Shown: one piece after another, positions 1 through 21,904 of the stretch | Layout: every line of letters starts with the position of its first letter | How positions within the stretch are numbered: the stretch's first letter is position 1 | NCBI RefSeq assembly: GCF_024679095.1 | Contig: NW_026111819.1 | Location: forward strand, 1 to 64,000 | Reading direction: 5' to 3' | DNA: 64,000 nt | From: Eriocheir sinensis | Taxonomy: Eukaryota > Arthropoda > Malacostraca > Decapoda > Varunidae | Made by a program: the position numbers and the translations under genes | Notes under the pieces: model-generated | Told to the model about the DNA's origin: nothing | The model's input: only the letters and a program-made list of their open reading frames with translations | Databases searched by the model: none

Positions 1-5825
<5,825 letters not shown>

Positions 5826-7205
5826 TGTGTATTTTGTATATTTATTTTCATACAAATTGAAATTATTTTTGTTTATTTTTTTATATATTTTCAAACAAAT
5901 ATTCGTTATTTTATGTGTATTTTGTATATTTATTTATTCTACAAATATACTTTCTTTTATCTGAATTTTGTTTATTGAATTTGAAACGAATTTACCTTAT
6001 TTTGTATATCTATTTTCATACAAATTAAAATACTTCTGTGTATTTTTGTATATAGTTTTATATAAATTTACGTTATTTTATGTGTATTTTGCATATTTAT
6101 ATTTATACAAACACACTTTCTTTTATTGGTATTTTGTATATTTATTTTGATACGAATTTACATTATTTTATGTGTATTTTGTATACATTTTTTTATACGT
6201 ATTTAGTTCATTTTATGTGTATTTTGTATATATATTTTTATACAAATCTACGTTATTTTATGTGTATTCGTATATATATTTTGAAACAAATTTACATTGT
6301 TTTATATGTATTTTGCATATATATTTCAATACAAATTTACCTTATTGTATGTGTTTTTTATATATTTATTTTAATTCAATTTTTTTTTTATGTGTGTATT
6401 TTGGTATATATATTTTTATAAATAAAAAAAAATGCGTTATTTTATGGGTATTTTGCCTTTTTATTTTCATACAAATATACATTATTTTACTAATATTCTG
6501 TGTATTTATTTTGATACGATTTTACAGTATTCTATTTGTGTTTTGTATATATTTTTTTATACAAATTTACGTTATTTTAAGTGTATTTGTCTATGTCTTC
6601 ATTCAAATTTACATTATTTTATGTGTATTTTGTATATGTATTTCAATACAAATCTACCTAATTTTATGTGTATTTTGTATATTTATTTTCATACAAATTT
6701 AAAATATTTTTGTGTATTTTAGAATATAGTTTGATACAAATTTTGGTTATTTTATGTGTATTTTGTATATCTATTTTCATACAAATACACATTCTTTTAT
6801 TGATATTTTGTTTATTTATTTTGACGCGAATTTACAGTATTTAATGTGTATTTTGTATATATCTTTATACGTATTTACATCATTTTATGTGCATTTTGTA
6901 TATATATTCCTATAGAAATCAACGTTATTTTATGTGTATTCGTATATATATTTTGAAACAAATTTACACTGTTTTATGTGTATTTTCCTTTTTTTTTCAA
7001 TACAAACTTACCTTATTGTATGTGCATTTTGTATATTAATTTTAACACATATTTAATTATTCTATGTGTATTTTTGTATATGTATTTAAAAAAAAAATGC
7101 TTTATTTTATAGGTATTTTGCATCTTTATTTTCATACAAATTTAAATTATTTTATTGATATTCTGTGTACTTATTTTGATACGATTTTACTTTATTCTAT
7201 GTATA
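5826..7205 (-). repeat. 45-bp satellite, reverse block
   Basis: Satellite units here read TTTTATGTGTATTTTGTATA on the given strand. The first 0.6 kb belongs to the long inverted repeat arm. The word ATAAATAAAAAAAATGCG near 6420 has relatives near 16835 and 31075 in other reverse blocks and, as complement, near 14425. The block ends in an irregular junction near 7205, where reverse satellite meets forward satellite without a clear palindrome. Confidence 0.92.
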
Positions 7206-7462
7206 ACAAAAATAAATACAGAATACACAAAAATAGATATGCAAAATACATTAAACAATGAAAATTTGTTTCAAAATATATATACGAATACACATGAAAT
7301 AAGGTAGATTTCTATAAAAATATATATACAAAATACACATAAAATTAAGTAAAACGTATAAAAAATGTATACAAAATACACATAAAATAATGTAAATTGG
7401 TATCAAAATGTAAATTTGTTTCATAATATGTATACGAATACACATAAAATAACGTAGATTTC

Positions 7463-7466
<4 letters not shown>

Positions 7467-7556
<90 letters not shown>
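7467..7556. repeat. (AT)n microsatellite, about 90 bp
   Basis: The tract replaces the short AT run of the unit variant beginning AACGTAGATTTCTATA, and resumes as ACAAAAAACAC. The flanks on both sides are the normal flanks of that variant, so this is an in-place expansion of the unit's own ATATAT core. Confidence 0.96.
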
Positions 7557-7558
<2 letters not shown>

Positions 7559-7810
7559 AAAAACACTTAAAATTAAGTAAATACGTATAAAAAAATGTAT
7601 ACAAAATACACATAAAATAATGTAAATTCGTATCAAAATAAATAAACAAAATACCAATAAAAGAATGTGTATTTGTATATAAATAAATATACAAAATACA
7701 CATAAAATAACGTAAATTTATATAAAACTATATACATAAATACACAGAAGTAATTAAATTTGTATGAAAATATATACAAAATACACAAAAAATAAGCTAA
7801 ATTTGAATTG

Positions 7811-7931
<121 letters not shown>

Positions 7932-8133
7932 AAATACATGAAATAAAGTAAATTTGTATCAAAATATTTATACAAATACACATATAATAACGTAAATTTG
8001 TATGAAAATATATAAACAAAATACACATTAAATAATGTAAATACGTATAAAAAAATGTTTACAAAATACACATATAATCATGTAATTCGTATCAAAATAA
8101 ATAAACAAAATACCAATAAAATAATATAAATTT

Positions 8134-8151
8134 GTATGAGTAAACGTGTAT
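8134..8151. other. Anchor word at a forward-to-reverse direction switch
   Basis: GTATGAGTAAACGTGTAT ends the forward block, and reverse satellite (GTTGCATATT...) starts right after it. The same word lies at 26159-26176 and at the start of every H unit, where reverse satellite also follows. At 21191-21208 the same word is followed by forward satellite instead. Confidence 0.85.
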
Positions 8152-8535
8152 GTTGCATATTTTTTCAATACAAATTTACCTTATTATATACGCATTTTGT
8201 ATATTAATTTTAATACAAATTTAATTATTCGATTTGTATTTTTGTATATGTTTTGCATCTTTATTTTCATACAAATATACATTATTTTATTGATATTCTG
8301 CTCATTCATTTTGATACGAATTGACATTATTCTATGTGTATTTTGTATATATTTTGACACAAATTTACAATATTTTATGGCTATTTTGTATATACATTTC
8401 AAAAGAAATTTACCTAGTTTTATGTGTATTTTGAATATCTATTTTCATACAAACTCAAACTATTTCTATGCATTTTTGTATATATTTTAATACATATTTT
8501 AGTTATGTTATGTGTATTTTGTAAATTTATTTTCA

Positions 8536-8655
<120 letters not shown>

Positions 8656-9097
8656 ATTTTATTGGTGTTTTGTTGATTTATAATGATACGAATTTACATT
8701 ATTTTTATGTACTTTGTATATATATTTTTATACGCTTTTACATTATTTAATATTTATTTTGAATATATATTTTTATACAAATTCATGGTATTTTATGTGT
8801 ATTTCTATATATATTTTCATATAAATTTACATTATTTTATGTGTATTTTGTACATATATTTTATTACAAATCTACCTTATTTTGTTTATTTTGTATATGT
8901 ATTTTGTATATTTATATTCATCCAAATACACATTCTTTTATTGGTATTTTGTTTATTTATTTTAAATCGAATTTACATTATTTTATGTGTATTTTGTATA
9001 CATTTTTTTATACGTATTTACTTAATTTTATGTGTATTTTTTATATATATTTTTATAGAAATCAACGTTTTTTCATTTGTATTCGTATATATATTTT

Positions 9098-11160
9098 GAA
9101 ACAAATTTACATTGTTTTATATGTATTTTTGCATATGTCTTTCAATACAAATTTACCTTATTGTATGTGCATTTTGTATATTTATTTCAATACAAATATA
9201 AATATTTTATGTGTATTTTGGTATATATATTTTTATAAGAAATGCGCTATTTCATGGGAATTTTGCATCTTTATTTTCATACAAATTTACATTATTTTAT
9301 TAATATTCGGTGTATTTATTTTGAAACGAATTTACATTATTCTATTTGTTTTTTGTATACACTTTTTTATACATACTTTCATTATTTAATGAGTATCTTG
9401 CATATATATTTTATACAAATTTATTATCTATTATCTATTTTTATACAAATATACATTCTTTTCATGATATTTTGTTTATTTATTTTGACACGAATTTACA
9501 TTATTTGATATGTATTTTGTATATATATTTTTATACGTATTTACATAATTTCATATGTATTTTGTATATATATTTCTATAGAAATCTACTTTATTTTATA
9601 TGTATTCGTATATATATTTTGAAACAAATTTACATTGTTTTATATGTATTTTTGAATATCTCTTAATACAAATTTACCTTACTGTATATGCATTTTGTAT
9701 ATTTATTTCAATACAAATTTAAATATTTTATGTGTATTTTATTATATATATTTTTATAAAAAATGCGATAATTTTTGTGAATTTTGCATCTTTATTTTCA
9801 TACAAATTTACATTATTTTATTGATATTCTGTATATTTATTTTGATACGATTTTACATTATTCTATTTGTTTTTTGTATATATTTTTTTATACACATTTA
9901 CATTATTTAATGTGTATCTTGCATATATATTTTATACAAATTTACGTTATTTTAAGTGTATTTGTTTTTATATTTTCATTCAAATTTACATTTATTTTAA
10001 TTCGAAATTACATTATTTAATGTGTTTTGTATAAATTTTTTTATACGTATTTACTTAATTTTATGTGTATTTTGTATATATATTTTTTTAGAAATCTACG
10101 TTTTTTTATTTGAATTCGTATATATATTTTGAAACAAATTTACATTGTTTTATATGTATTTTTGCATATCTCTTTCAATATAAATTTACCTTACTGTATG
10201 TGCATTTTGTATATTTATTTCAATGCAAATTTAAATATTTTATGTGTATTTTGGTAATATATTTTTATAAGAAATGCGCTATTTTATGGGAATTTTGCAT
10301 CTTTATTTTCATACAAATTTACATTACTTTATTAATATTCGGTGTATTTATTTTGATACGATGTTACATTATTCTATTTGTTTTTTGTATATACATTTTT
10401 ATACATATTTACACTATTTAATGTGTATCTTGCATATATATTTTATACAAATTTATTATCTATTATCTATTTTCATACAAATACACATTCTTTTCATGAT
10501 ATTTTGTTTATTTATTTTGACACGAATTTACATTATTTGATATGTATTTTGTATATATATTTTTATACGTATTTACATAATTTCATATGTATTTTGTATA
10601 TATATTTCTATAGAAATCTACTTTATTTTATGTGTATTCGTATATATATTTTGAAACAGATTTACATTGTTTTATATGTATTTTTGAATATCTCTTTCAA
10701 TACAAATTTACCTTACTGTATATGCATTTTGTATATTTATTTCAATACAAATTTAAATATTTTATGTGTATTTTGGTAAATATATTTTTATAAAAAATGC
10801 GATAATTTTTGGGAATTTTGCATCTTTATTTTCATACAAATTTACATTATTTTATTGATATTCTGTGTATTTATTTTGATACGATTTTACATTATTCTAT
10901 TTGTTTTTTGTTTATATTTTTTTATACACATTTACATTATTTAATGTGTATCTCGCATATATATTTTATACAAATTTACGTTATTTTAAGTGTATTTGTT
11001 TATATATTTTCATTCAAATTTACATTATTTGATGTGTATTTTGTATATGTATTTCAATACAAATTTACCTAATTTTATGTGTATTTTGTATATTTCTTTT
11101 CAAACGAATTTAAATTATTTTTGTGTATTTTTGTATATAGTTTTATACAAATTTAGGTTA
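9098..11160 (-). repeat. Tandem duplication of a 1.03-kb (about 23-unit) higher-order segment
   Basis: The unit beginning GAAACAAATTTACATTGTTT at 9098 recurs at 10131, an offset of 1033 bp. The following variants keep the same order, including the uncommon doubled word TTATCTATTATCTATTTT (near 9421 and 10455) and the AAAATGCGATAATTTTTG word (near 9760 and 10795). The right edge is not sharply defined. Confidence 0.8.
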
Positions 11161-11866
11161 TTTTATGTACGCATTTACATTATTTAGTGTGTTTTGTATA
11201 TATATATTTATGCAAATTTACTTTATTTTATGTGCATTTTTGTACATATATTTTTATAGAAATTTGCGTTATTTGTATATGTTTTCTCATACAAATTTAT
11301 ATTATTGTATTGCTATTTTGTTTATTTATTTTGATACGAGTTACATGATTATATGTGTATTTTGTACATATTTTTTATACGTATTTACATTACTTAATGT
11401 GTATTTTGTTTATATATTTTTAAACAAATCTACGTTATTATATGTATTTGTATAAATATTTTGATACAGATTTACATTATTTTATGTATTTTGTTTGTAC
11501 ATTTCAATTCAAATTTAGCTTATTTTAGCTGTATTTTGTATATATATTTTCATACAAATTTAATTACTTCTGTGTATTTTTGTATATAGTTTTATACAAA
11601 TTTACGATATTTTTTGTGCATTTTGTATATTTATATTTATACAAATACACATTCTTTTACTGGTATTTTGTTTATTTATTTTCATACGATTTTTATGTGT
11701 ATTTTGTATTCATTTTTTTATACGTATTTACTTCATTTTATGTGTTTTTTGTATATATTTTTATTGAAATCTACGTTATTTTATGTGTATTCGTATATAT
11801 ATTTTGAAACAAATTTACATTGTTTTATATGTATTTTTGAATATCTCTTTCAATAGAAATTTACCT

Positions 11867-12323
11867 CTCCATATATACCAAAATACACATAAAAAAATTA
11901 AATTTGTATTAAAATAAATATTTAAAAAACACATACAATAAGGTAAATTTGTATTGAAATAGATATGCAAAATTCATATAAAACGATGTAAATTTGTTTC
12001 AAAATATATATACGAATACACATAAAATAACGTAGATTTCTATAAAAATATATATATATACAAAATACACATAAAATGAAGTAAATACGTATAAAAAAAT
12101 GTATACAAAATACACATAAAATAATGTAAATTCGTATCAAAATAAATATACAAAATACCAATAAAAGAATGTGTATTTGTATAAATATATATATACAAAA
12201 TGCACATAAAATAACGTAAATTTATATAAAACTATATACAAAAATACTCAGAAGTATTTTAATTTGAAGGAAAACAGATATACAAAATGAGGTAAATTCG
12301 TTTCAAATTCAATAAACAAAATT
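11867..12323 (+). repeat. 45-bp satellite, short forward block
   Basis: Forward satellite between two direction switches. Its unit order corresponds, inverted, to 30635-31010 and to the start of the block at 5968. It ends at the non-satellite spacer. Confidence 0.9.
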
Positions 12324-12366
12324 CAGATTTTATAATAATAATATAAAATCAGATTATCAGATTTTG
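12324..12366. other. Non-satellite spacer with a 9-bp hairpin at a direction switch
   Basis: This is one of two places where the 45-bp pattern is absent. It reads as AT-rich DNA with repeated CAGATT/AATCTG words and a perfect 9-bp stem (GATTTTATA with TATAAAATC, read on the complement) around a TTATTAT loop. Forward satellite lies to its left and reverse satellite to its right. An inverted copy lies at 30591-30634, flanked by the same satellite blocks in inverted order. It could be a remnant of the sequence into which the satellite first grew, or of a small insertion. No coding or terminal-repeat hallmark is visible. Confidence 0.75.
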
Positions 12367-13585
12367 TATATCTATTTTAATACAAACTCAAATCTTGATT
12401 TATATTGATACGAGTTTACATTATTTTAAATGTACTTTGTATATATATTTTTATACGCTTGTACATCATTTAATATTTATTTTGAATATATATTTTTATA
12501 CAAATTCATGGTATTTTATGTGTATTTGTATACATATTTCTTATAAATTTACATTATTTTATGTGTATTTTGTACATATATTTTATTACAAATCTACCTT
12601 ATTTTATGTTTATTTTGTATATGTATTTTGTATATTTATATTTATCCAAATACACATTCTTTTATTGGTATTTTGTTTATTTATTTTAAATCGAATTTAC
12701 ATTATTTTATGTGTATTTTGTATACATTTTTTTATACGTATTTACTTAATTTTATGTGTATTTTGTATATATTTTTATAGAAATCTACGTTTTTTTATTT
12801 GTATTCGTATATATATTTTGAAACTAATTTACATTGTTTTATATGTATTTTTGCATATCTCTTTCAATACAAATTTACCTTATTGTATGTGCATTTTGTA
12901 TATTATTTCAATGCAAATTCAAATATTTTATGTGTATTTTGGTATATATATTTTTATAAGAAATGCGCTATTTTATGGGAATTTTGCATCTTTATTTTCA
13001 TACAAAATTACATTATTTTATTAATATTCGGTGAATTTATTTTGATACGATTTCACAGTATTCAAATTTTTTTTGTATATATTTTTTTTATAAATATTTA
13101 CATTATTTAATGTGTATCTTGCATCTTTTATCGTAATTTTGTTTATTTATTTTTATACGAATTTACATTATTTTAGGTGTATTTGATATGTATATTTTTA
13201 TACTTATTTATATCATTTTATTTGTGTTTTGAATATATATTTTCATAGAAATTTACTCTATTTTATTTATTTACAAATACACATTCTTTTACTGGTATTT
13301 TGTTTATTTATTTTGATACGATTTTTATGTATTTTTTGTATTCATTTTTTTATACGTATTTACTTCATTTTATGTGTATTTTGTACATATTTTTATAGAA
13401 ATCTACGTTATTTTATTTGTATTCGTATATATATTTTGAAACAAATTTACATTGTTTTATATGTATTTTGCATATCTATTTCAACACAAATATGCAAATT
13501 TACTTTATTTTATGTGAATTTGTATATGTTTTCTCATACAAATTTACATTATTTTATTGCTATTTTGTTTATTTATTTGGATACA
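12367..13585 (-). repeat. 45-bp satellite, reverse block
   Basis: The part at 12395-13050 repeats 8683-9330 directly. The part at about 12720-13212 is repeated directly at about 16260-16752, including the rare run GCATCTTTTATCGTAATTTT near 13123. It holds the longest open frame of the window (12395-13024, 209 codons), whose product is only Phe/Ile/Tyr/Leu/Cys-rich repeats with no domain, so I do not call a gene. The 30.08-30.46 kb region is an inverted relative of its start. Confidence 0.92.
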
Positions 13586-15024
13586 AATGAAAATAGATAT
13601 ACAAAATATTCATAAAAAAAACTAAATTTGTATTGAAATATATATACAAAATACAAAAAATAATGTAAATTTGTATCAAAATATTTTAACAGATGCGCAT
13701 AAAATAACGTAAATTTGTTTTAAAATATACAAAATACACATTAAATAATGTAAATATGTATAAAAAATTATATACAAAACACAAATAGAATAATGTAAAA
13801 TCGTATCAAAATAAATACACAGAATATTAATAAAACAATGTAAATTTGTATGAAAATAAAGATGCAAAATACCCATTAAATAACGCATTTTTTATAAAAA
13901 TATATATACCAAAATACACATGAAAAAATTAATTTGTATTAAAATAAATATACAAAATACACATACAATAAGGTAAATCTGTATTGAAATAGATATGCAA
14001 AATACATATAAAACAATGTAAATTTGTTTCAAAATATATATACGAATACACATAAAATAACGTAGATTTGTATAAAAATATATATACAAAATACACATAA
14101 AATGAAGTAAATACGTATAAGAAAATGTATACAAAATACACATAAAATAATGTAAACTCGTATCAAAATAAATAAACAAAATACCAATAAAAGAAAGTGT
14201 ATTTGTATAAATATAAATATACAAAATACACATAAAATAACGTAAATTTGTATAAAACTATATACAAAAATACACAGAAGTAATTAAATTCGTATGAAAA
14301 TAGATATACAAAATACAGATAAAATAAGCTAAATTTGAATTGAAATGTATATACAAAATACATAAAATAATGTAGATTTGTATCAAAATATTAATAAAAA
14401 CTCCCATAAAATAACGCATTTTTTTTATTTATAAAAATATATATATCAAAATACACATCAAAAAATTAAATTTGTATTAAAATAAATATACAAAAAACAC
14501 ATTCACTAAGGTAAATTTGTATTGAAATAGATAGGCAAAATACATATAAAACAATGTAAATTTGTTTCAAAATATATATACGAATACACATAAAATAACG
14601 TAGATTTCTATAAAAATATATATACAAATTACACATAAAATGAAGTAAATACGTATAAAAAAATGTATACAAAATACACATAAAATAATGTAAATTCGTA
14701 TCAAAATAAATAAACAAAATACCAATAAAAGAATGTGTATTTGTATAAATATAAATATACAAAATACACATAAAATAACGTAAATTTACATAAAACTATA
14801 TACACAAATACACAGAAATATTTTAATTTGTATGAAAATAGATAAACAAAATAAGGTAAATTCGTTACAAATTCAATAAACAAAATTCAGATAAAAGAAC
14901 GTATATTTGAAGAAAAAATAAATATACAAAATACACATTAAATAACGAAAATTTGTATGAAAATATATAAAAAATTAAACAAAAATAATTTCAATTTGTA
15001 TGAAAATAAATATACAAAATACAC
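13586..15024 (+). repeat. 45-bp satellite, forward block with a 0.54-kb direct repeat
   Basis: Two consecutive stretches (about 13.9-14.28 kb and 14.44-14.82 kb) carry the same series of unit variants, offset by about 538 bp (12 units). The part from 14400 onward belongs to the long inverted repeat. It ends at the palindromic switch near 15025. Confidence 0.92.
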
Positions 15025-17187
<2,163 letters not shown>

Positions 17188-19053
17188 AAATATATATACA
17201 AAATACATATGAAATTATGTAAATACGTATAAAATATATATACAAAATACATATCAAATAATGTAAATTCGTGTCAAAATAAATAAACAAAATATCATGA
17301 AAAGAATGTGTATTTGTATGAAAATAGATAATAGATAATAAATTTGTATAAAATATATATGCAAGATACACATTAAATAATGTAAATATGTATAAAAAAA
17401 GTATATACAAAAAACAAATAGAATAATGTAACATCGAACCAAAATAAATACACCGAATATTAATAAAATAATGTAAATTTGTATGAAAATAAAGATGCAA
17501 AATTCCCATAAAATAGCGCATTTCTTATAAAAATATATATACAAAAATACACATAAAATATTTAAATTTGTATTGAAATAAATATACAAAATGCATATAC
17601 AATAAGGTAAATTTGTATTGAAAGAGATATGCAAAAATACATATAAAACAATGTAAATTTGTTTCAAAATATATATACGAATACAAATAAAAAAACGTAG
17701 ATTTCTATAAAAATATATATACAAAATACACATAAAATTAAGTAAATACGTATAAAAAAATGTATTCAAAATAAACATAAAATAATATAAACTCTAATTA
17801 AAATAAATAAACAAAATACCAATAAAAGAATGTGTTTTTGGATAAATATAAATATACAAAATACACATACAAAATAAACATAAAATAAGGTAGATTTGTA
17901 ATAAAATATATGTACAAAATACACATACAATAATGTAAATTTATATGAAAATATATATACAAATACACATAAAATACCATGAATTTGCATAAAAAATTAT
18001 ATTCAAAATAAATATTAAATAATGTAAGAGCGTATAAAAATATATATACAAAGTACATATAAAATTAAAATTAAGATGCAAAATACATATAAAATAACGC
18101 ATTTTTTTTTTAATTATTGATACCAAAATACACATAAAATATTTGAACTTGTATTAAAATAAATATACAAAATGCACATACAATAAGGTAAATTTGTATT
18201 GAAATAGATATGGAAAATACATATAAAATAATGTAAATTTGTTTCAAAATATATATACGAATACACATAAAATAACGTAGATTTCTATAAAATTACATAT
18301 GCAAAATACACATAAAATTAAGTAAATACGTATAAAAAAATATATACAAATTACATAAAATAATGTAAATTCGTATAAATGTAAATAAACAATTTACCAA
18401 TAAAAAGTGTGTATTTGTATAAATATAAATATACAAAATGCACATAAAATAACGTAAATTTATATAAAACTATATACATAAAATAACGCAAATATCTATC
18501 AAAATAAATGTACAAAAATGAACATTAAATAAATTTGCATAAAAATATATATACAAAACACACATTAGATAATGTAAATGAGTATAAAAATATGTATACA
18601 AAATACCTATGAAACAATCTAAATTCGTATCGAATTAAATTAAGAAATACCAATAAAATAATGTAATTTTGGATGAAAATATATATACAAAATACATAAA
18701 ATACCCTAAATACAAATACAAATATACACATAAAATAATTTAAAATTGAATTAAATAAATAAAATTAAATAAATTTGAGTTGAAATATATATACAAAATA
18801 CATAAAATAATGTAAATTTGTATCAAAATACTTTTACAAATACACATATAATAACATAAATTTGTATAAAAATATATAAACAAAATACATATTAAATAAT
18901 GTAAATACGTATAAAAAAATGTACAAAATACACAAATAATCATGTAATTCGTTTCAAATAAATAGACAAAATACCAATAAAATAATGTAAATTTCTATGA
19001 GAAAACATATACAAAATACACATAAATAACGCAAATATCAATAAAATATATAT
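17188..19053 (+). repeat. 45-bp satellite, forward block
   Basis: Forward satellite inside duplication copy 1. Its series of variants is related to 24.0-25.4 kb and hence to part of the H unit (rare words such as GTATCGAATTAAATTAAG near 18628 and 25289). It ends at an AT-rich switch near 19053 (AAAATATATATAATATATTT). Confidence 0.9.
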
Positions 19054-20600
19054 AATATATTTTTAAACATATTTAAAATATTTAATGTATATTTTGTATA
19101 TATATTTTATCCAAATTTACGTTATTTTATATGTATTTGTTTATATATTTTCATACAAATTTACATTATTTTATGTGAGTTTTGTGTATGTATTTCAATA
19201 CAAATTTGCCTAACTTTATGTGTATTTTGCATATCTATTTTCAAACAAATTTAAATTATTTTTGTGTATTTTTGTATATATTTTTATACAAATTTTAGTT
19301 ATATTATTTGTTTTTTGTATATATGTTTTCCTACAAATATACATTCTTTTATTGGAATTTTGTGTATTTAATTTTTTACGAATTTACATTATTTTATTTG
19401 TATTTTGTATATATATTTTTCTACGTATTTAAATTATTTTATGTGTATTTTATATATACATTTTTATAAAAATTTACGTTATTTTATTGTGTGTATTCGT
19501 ATATATTTTGAAACAAATTTTATACAAATTCATGTTATTTTATGTGTATTTGTATATATATTTTCATACAAATTTATATTATTTTATGTGTATTCTTACA
19601 TATATTTTATTACAAATTTACCTTATTTTATGTTTATTTTGTATATTTATTTCATTTAATATAATCAAATTTAAATTTATTGTATATGCATTTTGTATAT
19701 TAATTTTAATACAAATTTAATTATTCTATGTGTATTTTCTATATGTATTTTTATAAAAATATGCTTTATTTTATGGGTATTTTGCATCTTTATTTTCATA
19801 CAAATTTACGTTATTTTATTGATATTCTGCTCATTCATTTTGATACGATTTGGCATTATTCTATGTGTATTTTGTATATATTTTTCATACAAATTTACGT
19901 TATTTTATGTGTATTTGTTTATATATTTTGACACAAATTTACAATATTTTATGGGTATTTTGTATAAATGTTATATTTCAAAAGAAATTTACCTAGTTTT
20001 ATGTGTATTTTGAATATCTATTTTCATTCAAACTCAAATTATTTTTATGTATTTTTGTATATATTTCAATACAAATTTTAGTTAGGTTATGTGTATTTTG
20101 TAAATCTATTTTCATTCAAATATGTATTATTTTATTGGTATTTTGTTGATTTATATTGATACGAATTTACATTATTTTATATGTACTTTGTATATATATT
20201 TTTATACGCATTTACATTATTTAATATTTATTTTGAGAGTATAATTTTATACAAATTCATGGTATTTTATGTGTATTTGTATATATATTTTCATATAAAT
20301 ATACATTATTTTATGTGTATTTTGTACATATATTTCATTACAAATTTACCTTATTTTATGTTTATTTTGTATGTGTATTTTGTACATTTATATTTATACA
20401 ATTACACATTCTTTTATTGGTATTTTGTTTATTTATTTTGTTTCGAATTTACATTATTTTATGTGTATTTTGTTTACATTTTTTTATACGTATTTACTTA
20501 ATTTTATGTGTATTTTGTATATATATTTTTATAGAAATCTACGTTATTTTATGTGTATTCGTACATATATTTTGAAACAAATTTACATTGTTTTATATGT
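19054..20600 (-). repeat. 45-bp satellite, reverse block
   Basis: Reverse satellite. The part at about 19678-20400 is an inverted copy of 21209-21904, and the same block forms the start of each H unit. The block ends at the palindromic switch at 20601. Its partner in duplication copy 2 (33262-34772) is shortened by many one-base indels. Confidence 0.9.
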
Positions 20601-20860
20601 ACAATAAGGTAAATTTGTATTGAAATAGATATGCAAAATACATATAAAGCAATGTAAATTTGTTTCAAAATATGTATACGAATGCACATAAAATAACGTA
20701 GATTTCTATAAAAATATAAATACAAAATACACATAAAATGAAGTAAATACGTATAAAAAATGTATACAAAATACACATAAAATAATGTAAATTCGTATCA
20801 AAATAAATAAACAAAATACCAATAAAAGAATGTGTATTTGTATAAATATAAATATACAAA
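20395..20860. other. Large near-palindrome at a direction switch
   Basis: The left arm (about 20395-20600) and right arm (about 20638-20860) are near-complementary over some 200 bp, with a loop of about 37 bp starting ACAATAAGG. The loop is the start of the unit that would normally follow. The structure looks like a fold-back inversion. It is repeated at about 34567-35030 in duplication copy 2. Confidence 0.8.
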
Positions 20861-21208
20861 ATACACATAAAATAACGTAAATTTATATAAAACTATATAA
20901 AAAATACACAGAAGTAATTTAATTTGTATGAAAATATATACAAAACACACACAAAATAAGCTAAATTTGAATTGAAATATATATACAAAATACATAAAAT
21001 AAAGTAAATTGGTATCAAAATATTTATACAAATACACATATAATAACGTAAATTTGTATGAAAATATATAAACAAAATACAGATTAAATAATGTAAATAC
21101 GTATAAAAAAAATGTGTACAAAATACACATATAATCATGTAATTCGTATCAAAATAAATAAACAAAATACCAATAAAATAATATAAATTTGTATGAGTAA
21201 ACGTGTAT

Positions 21209-21904
21209 AAATATAAATGTACAAAATACACATACAAAATAAACATAAAATAAGGTAAATTTGTAATGAAATATATGTACAAAATACACATAAAATAATG
21301 TAAATTTATATGAAAATATATATACAAATACACATAAAATACCATGAATTTGTATAAAATTATATATTCAAAATAAATATTATATAAAGTAAATGCGTAT
21401 AAAAAAATATATAAAAAGTACATATAAAATAATGTAAATTCGTATCAATATAAATCAGCAAAATACCAATAAAATAATATATATTTGAATGACAATAGAT
21501 TTACAAAATACATATAACATAGCTAAAATTTGTATTGAAATATATACAAAAATACATAAAAATAATTTGAGTTTTTATGAAAATAGATATTCAAAATACA
21601 CATAAAACTAGGTAAATTTCTTTTGAAATATATATACAAGATACCCATAAAATATTGTAAATTTGTGTCAAAATATATAAATAAATACACATAAAATAAT
21701 GTCAAATCGTATCAAAATGAATGAGCAGAATATCAATAAAATAACGTAAATTTGTATGAAAATAAAGATGCAAAATACCCATAAAATAAAGCATATTTTA
21801 TAAAATACATATACAAAAATACACATAGAATAATTAAATTTGTAATAAAATTAATATACAAAATGCATATACAATAAGATAAATTTGTATTGAAAAAATA
21901 TGCA
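21209..21904 (+). repeat. Invertible satellite block, forward state
   Basis: Immediately after the anchor GTATGAGTAAACGTGTAT (21191-21208), this block of about 0.7 kb is the reverse complement of the block that follows the same anchor at 26177-26924, 40.33 kb and in each H unit. The forward state recurs in duplication copy 2 near 35.37-36.07 kb. It lacks one 45-bp unit present in the inverted state, so the two forms have diverged since the inversion. Confidence 0.82.

Noticed and set aside
12324..12366. Miniature inverted-repeat transposon at the spacer
   Set aside because: It is too short (about 43 bp), has only a 9-bp internal stem, and no clear terminal repeats or target duplication; kept only as an unexplained spacer.
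12395..13024. Open frame of 209 codons and many others of 60-190 codons as possible membrane protein genes
   Set aside because: They are in-frame translations of the 45-bp unit, occur in overlapping frames on one strand, share one 15-residue period, and have no domain, start context or gene-like composition.
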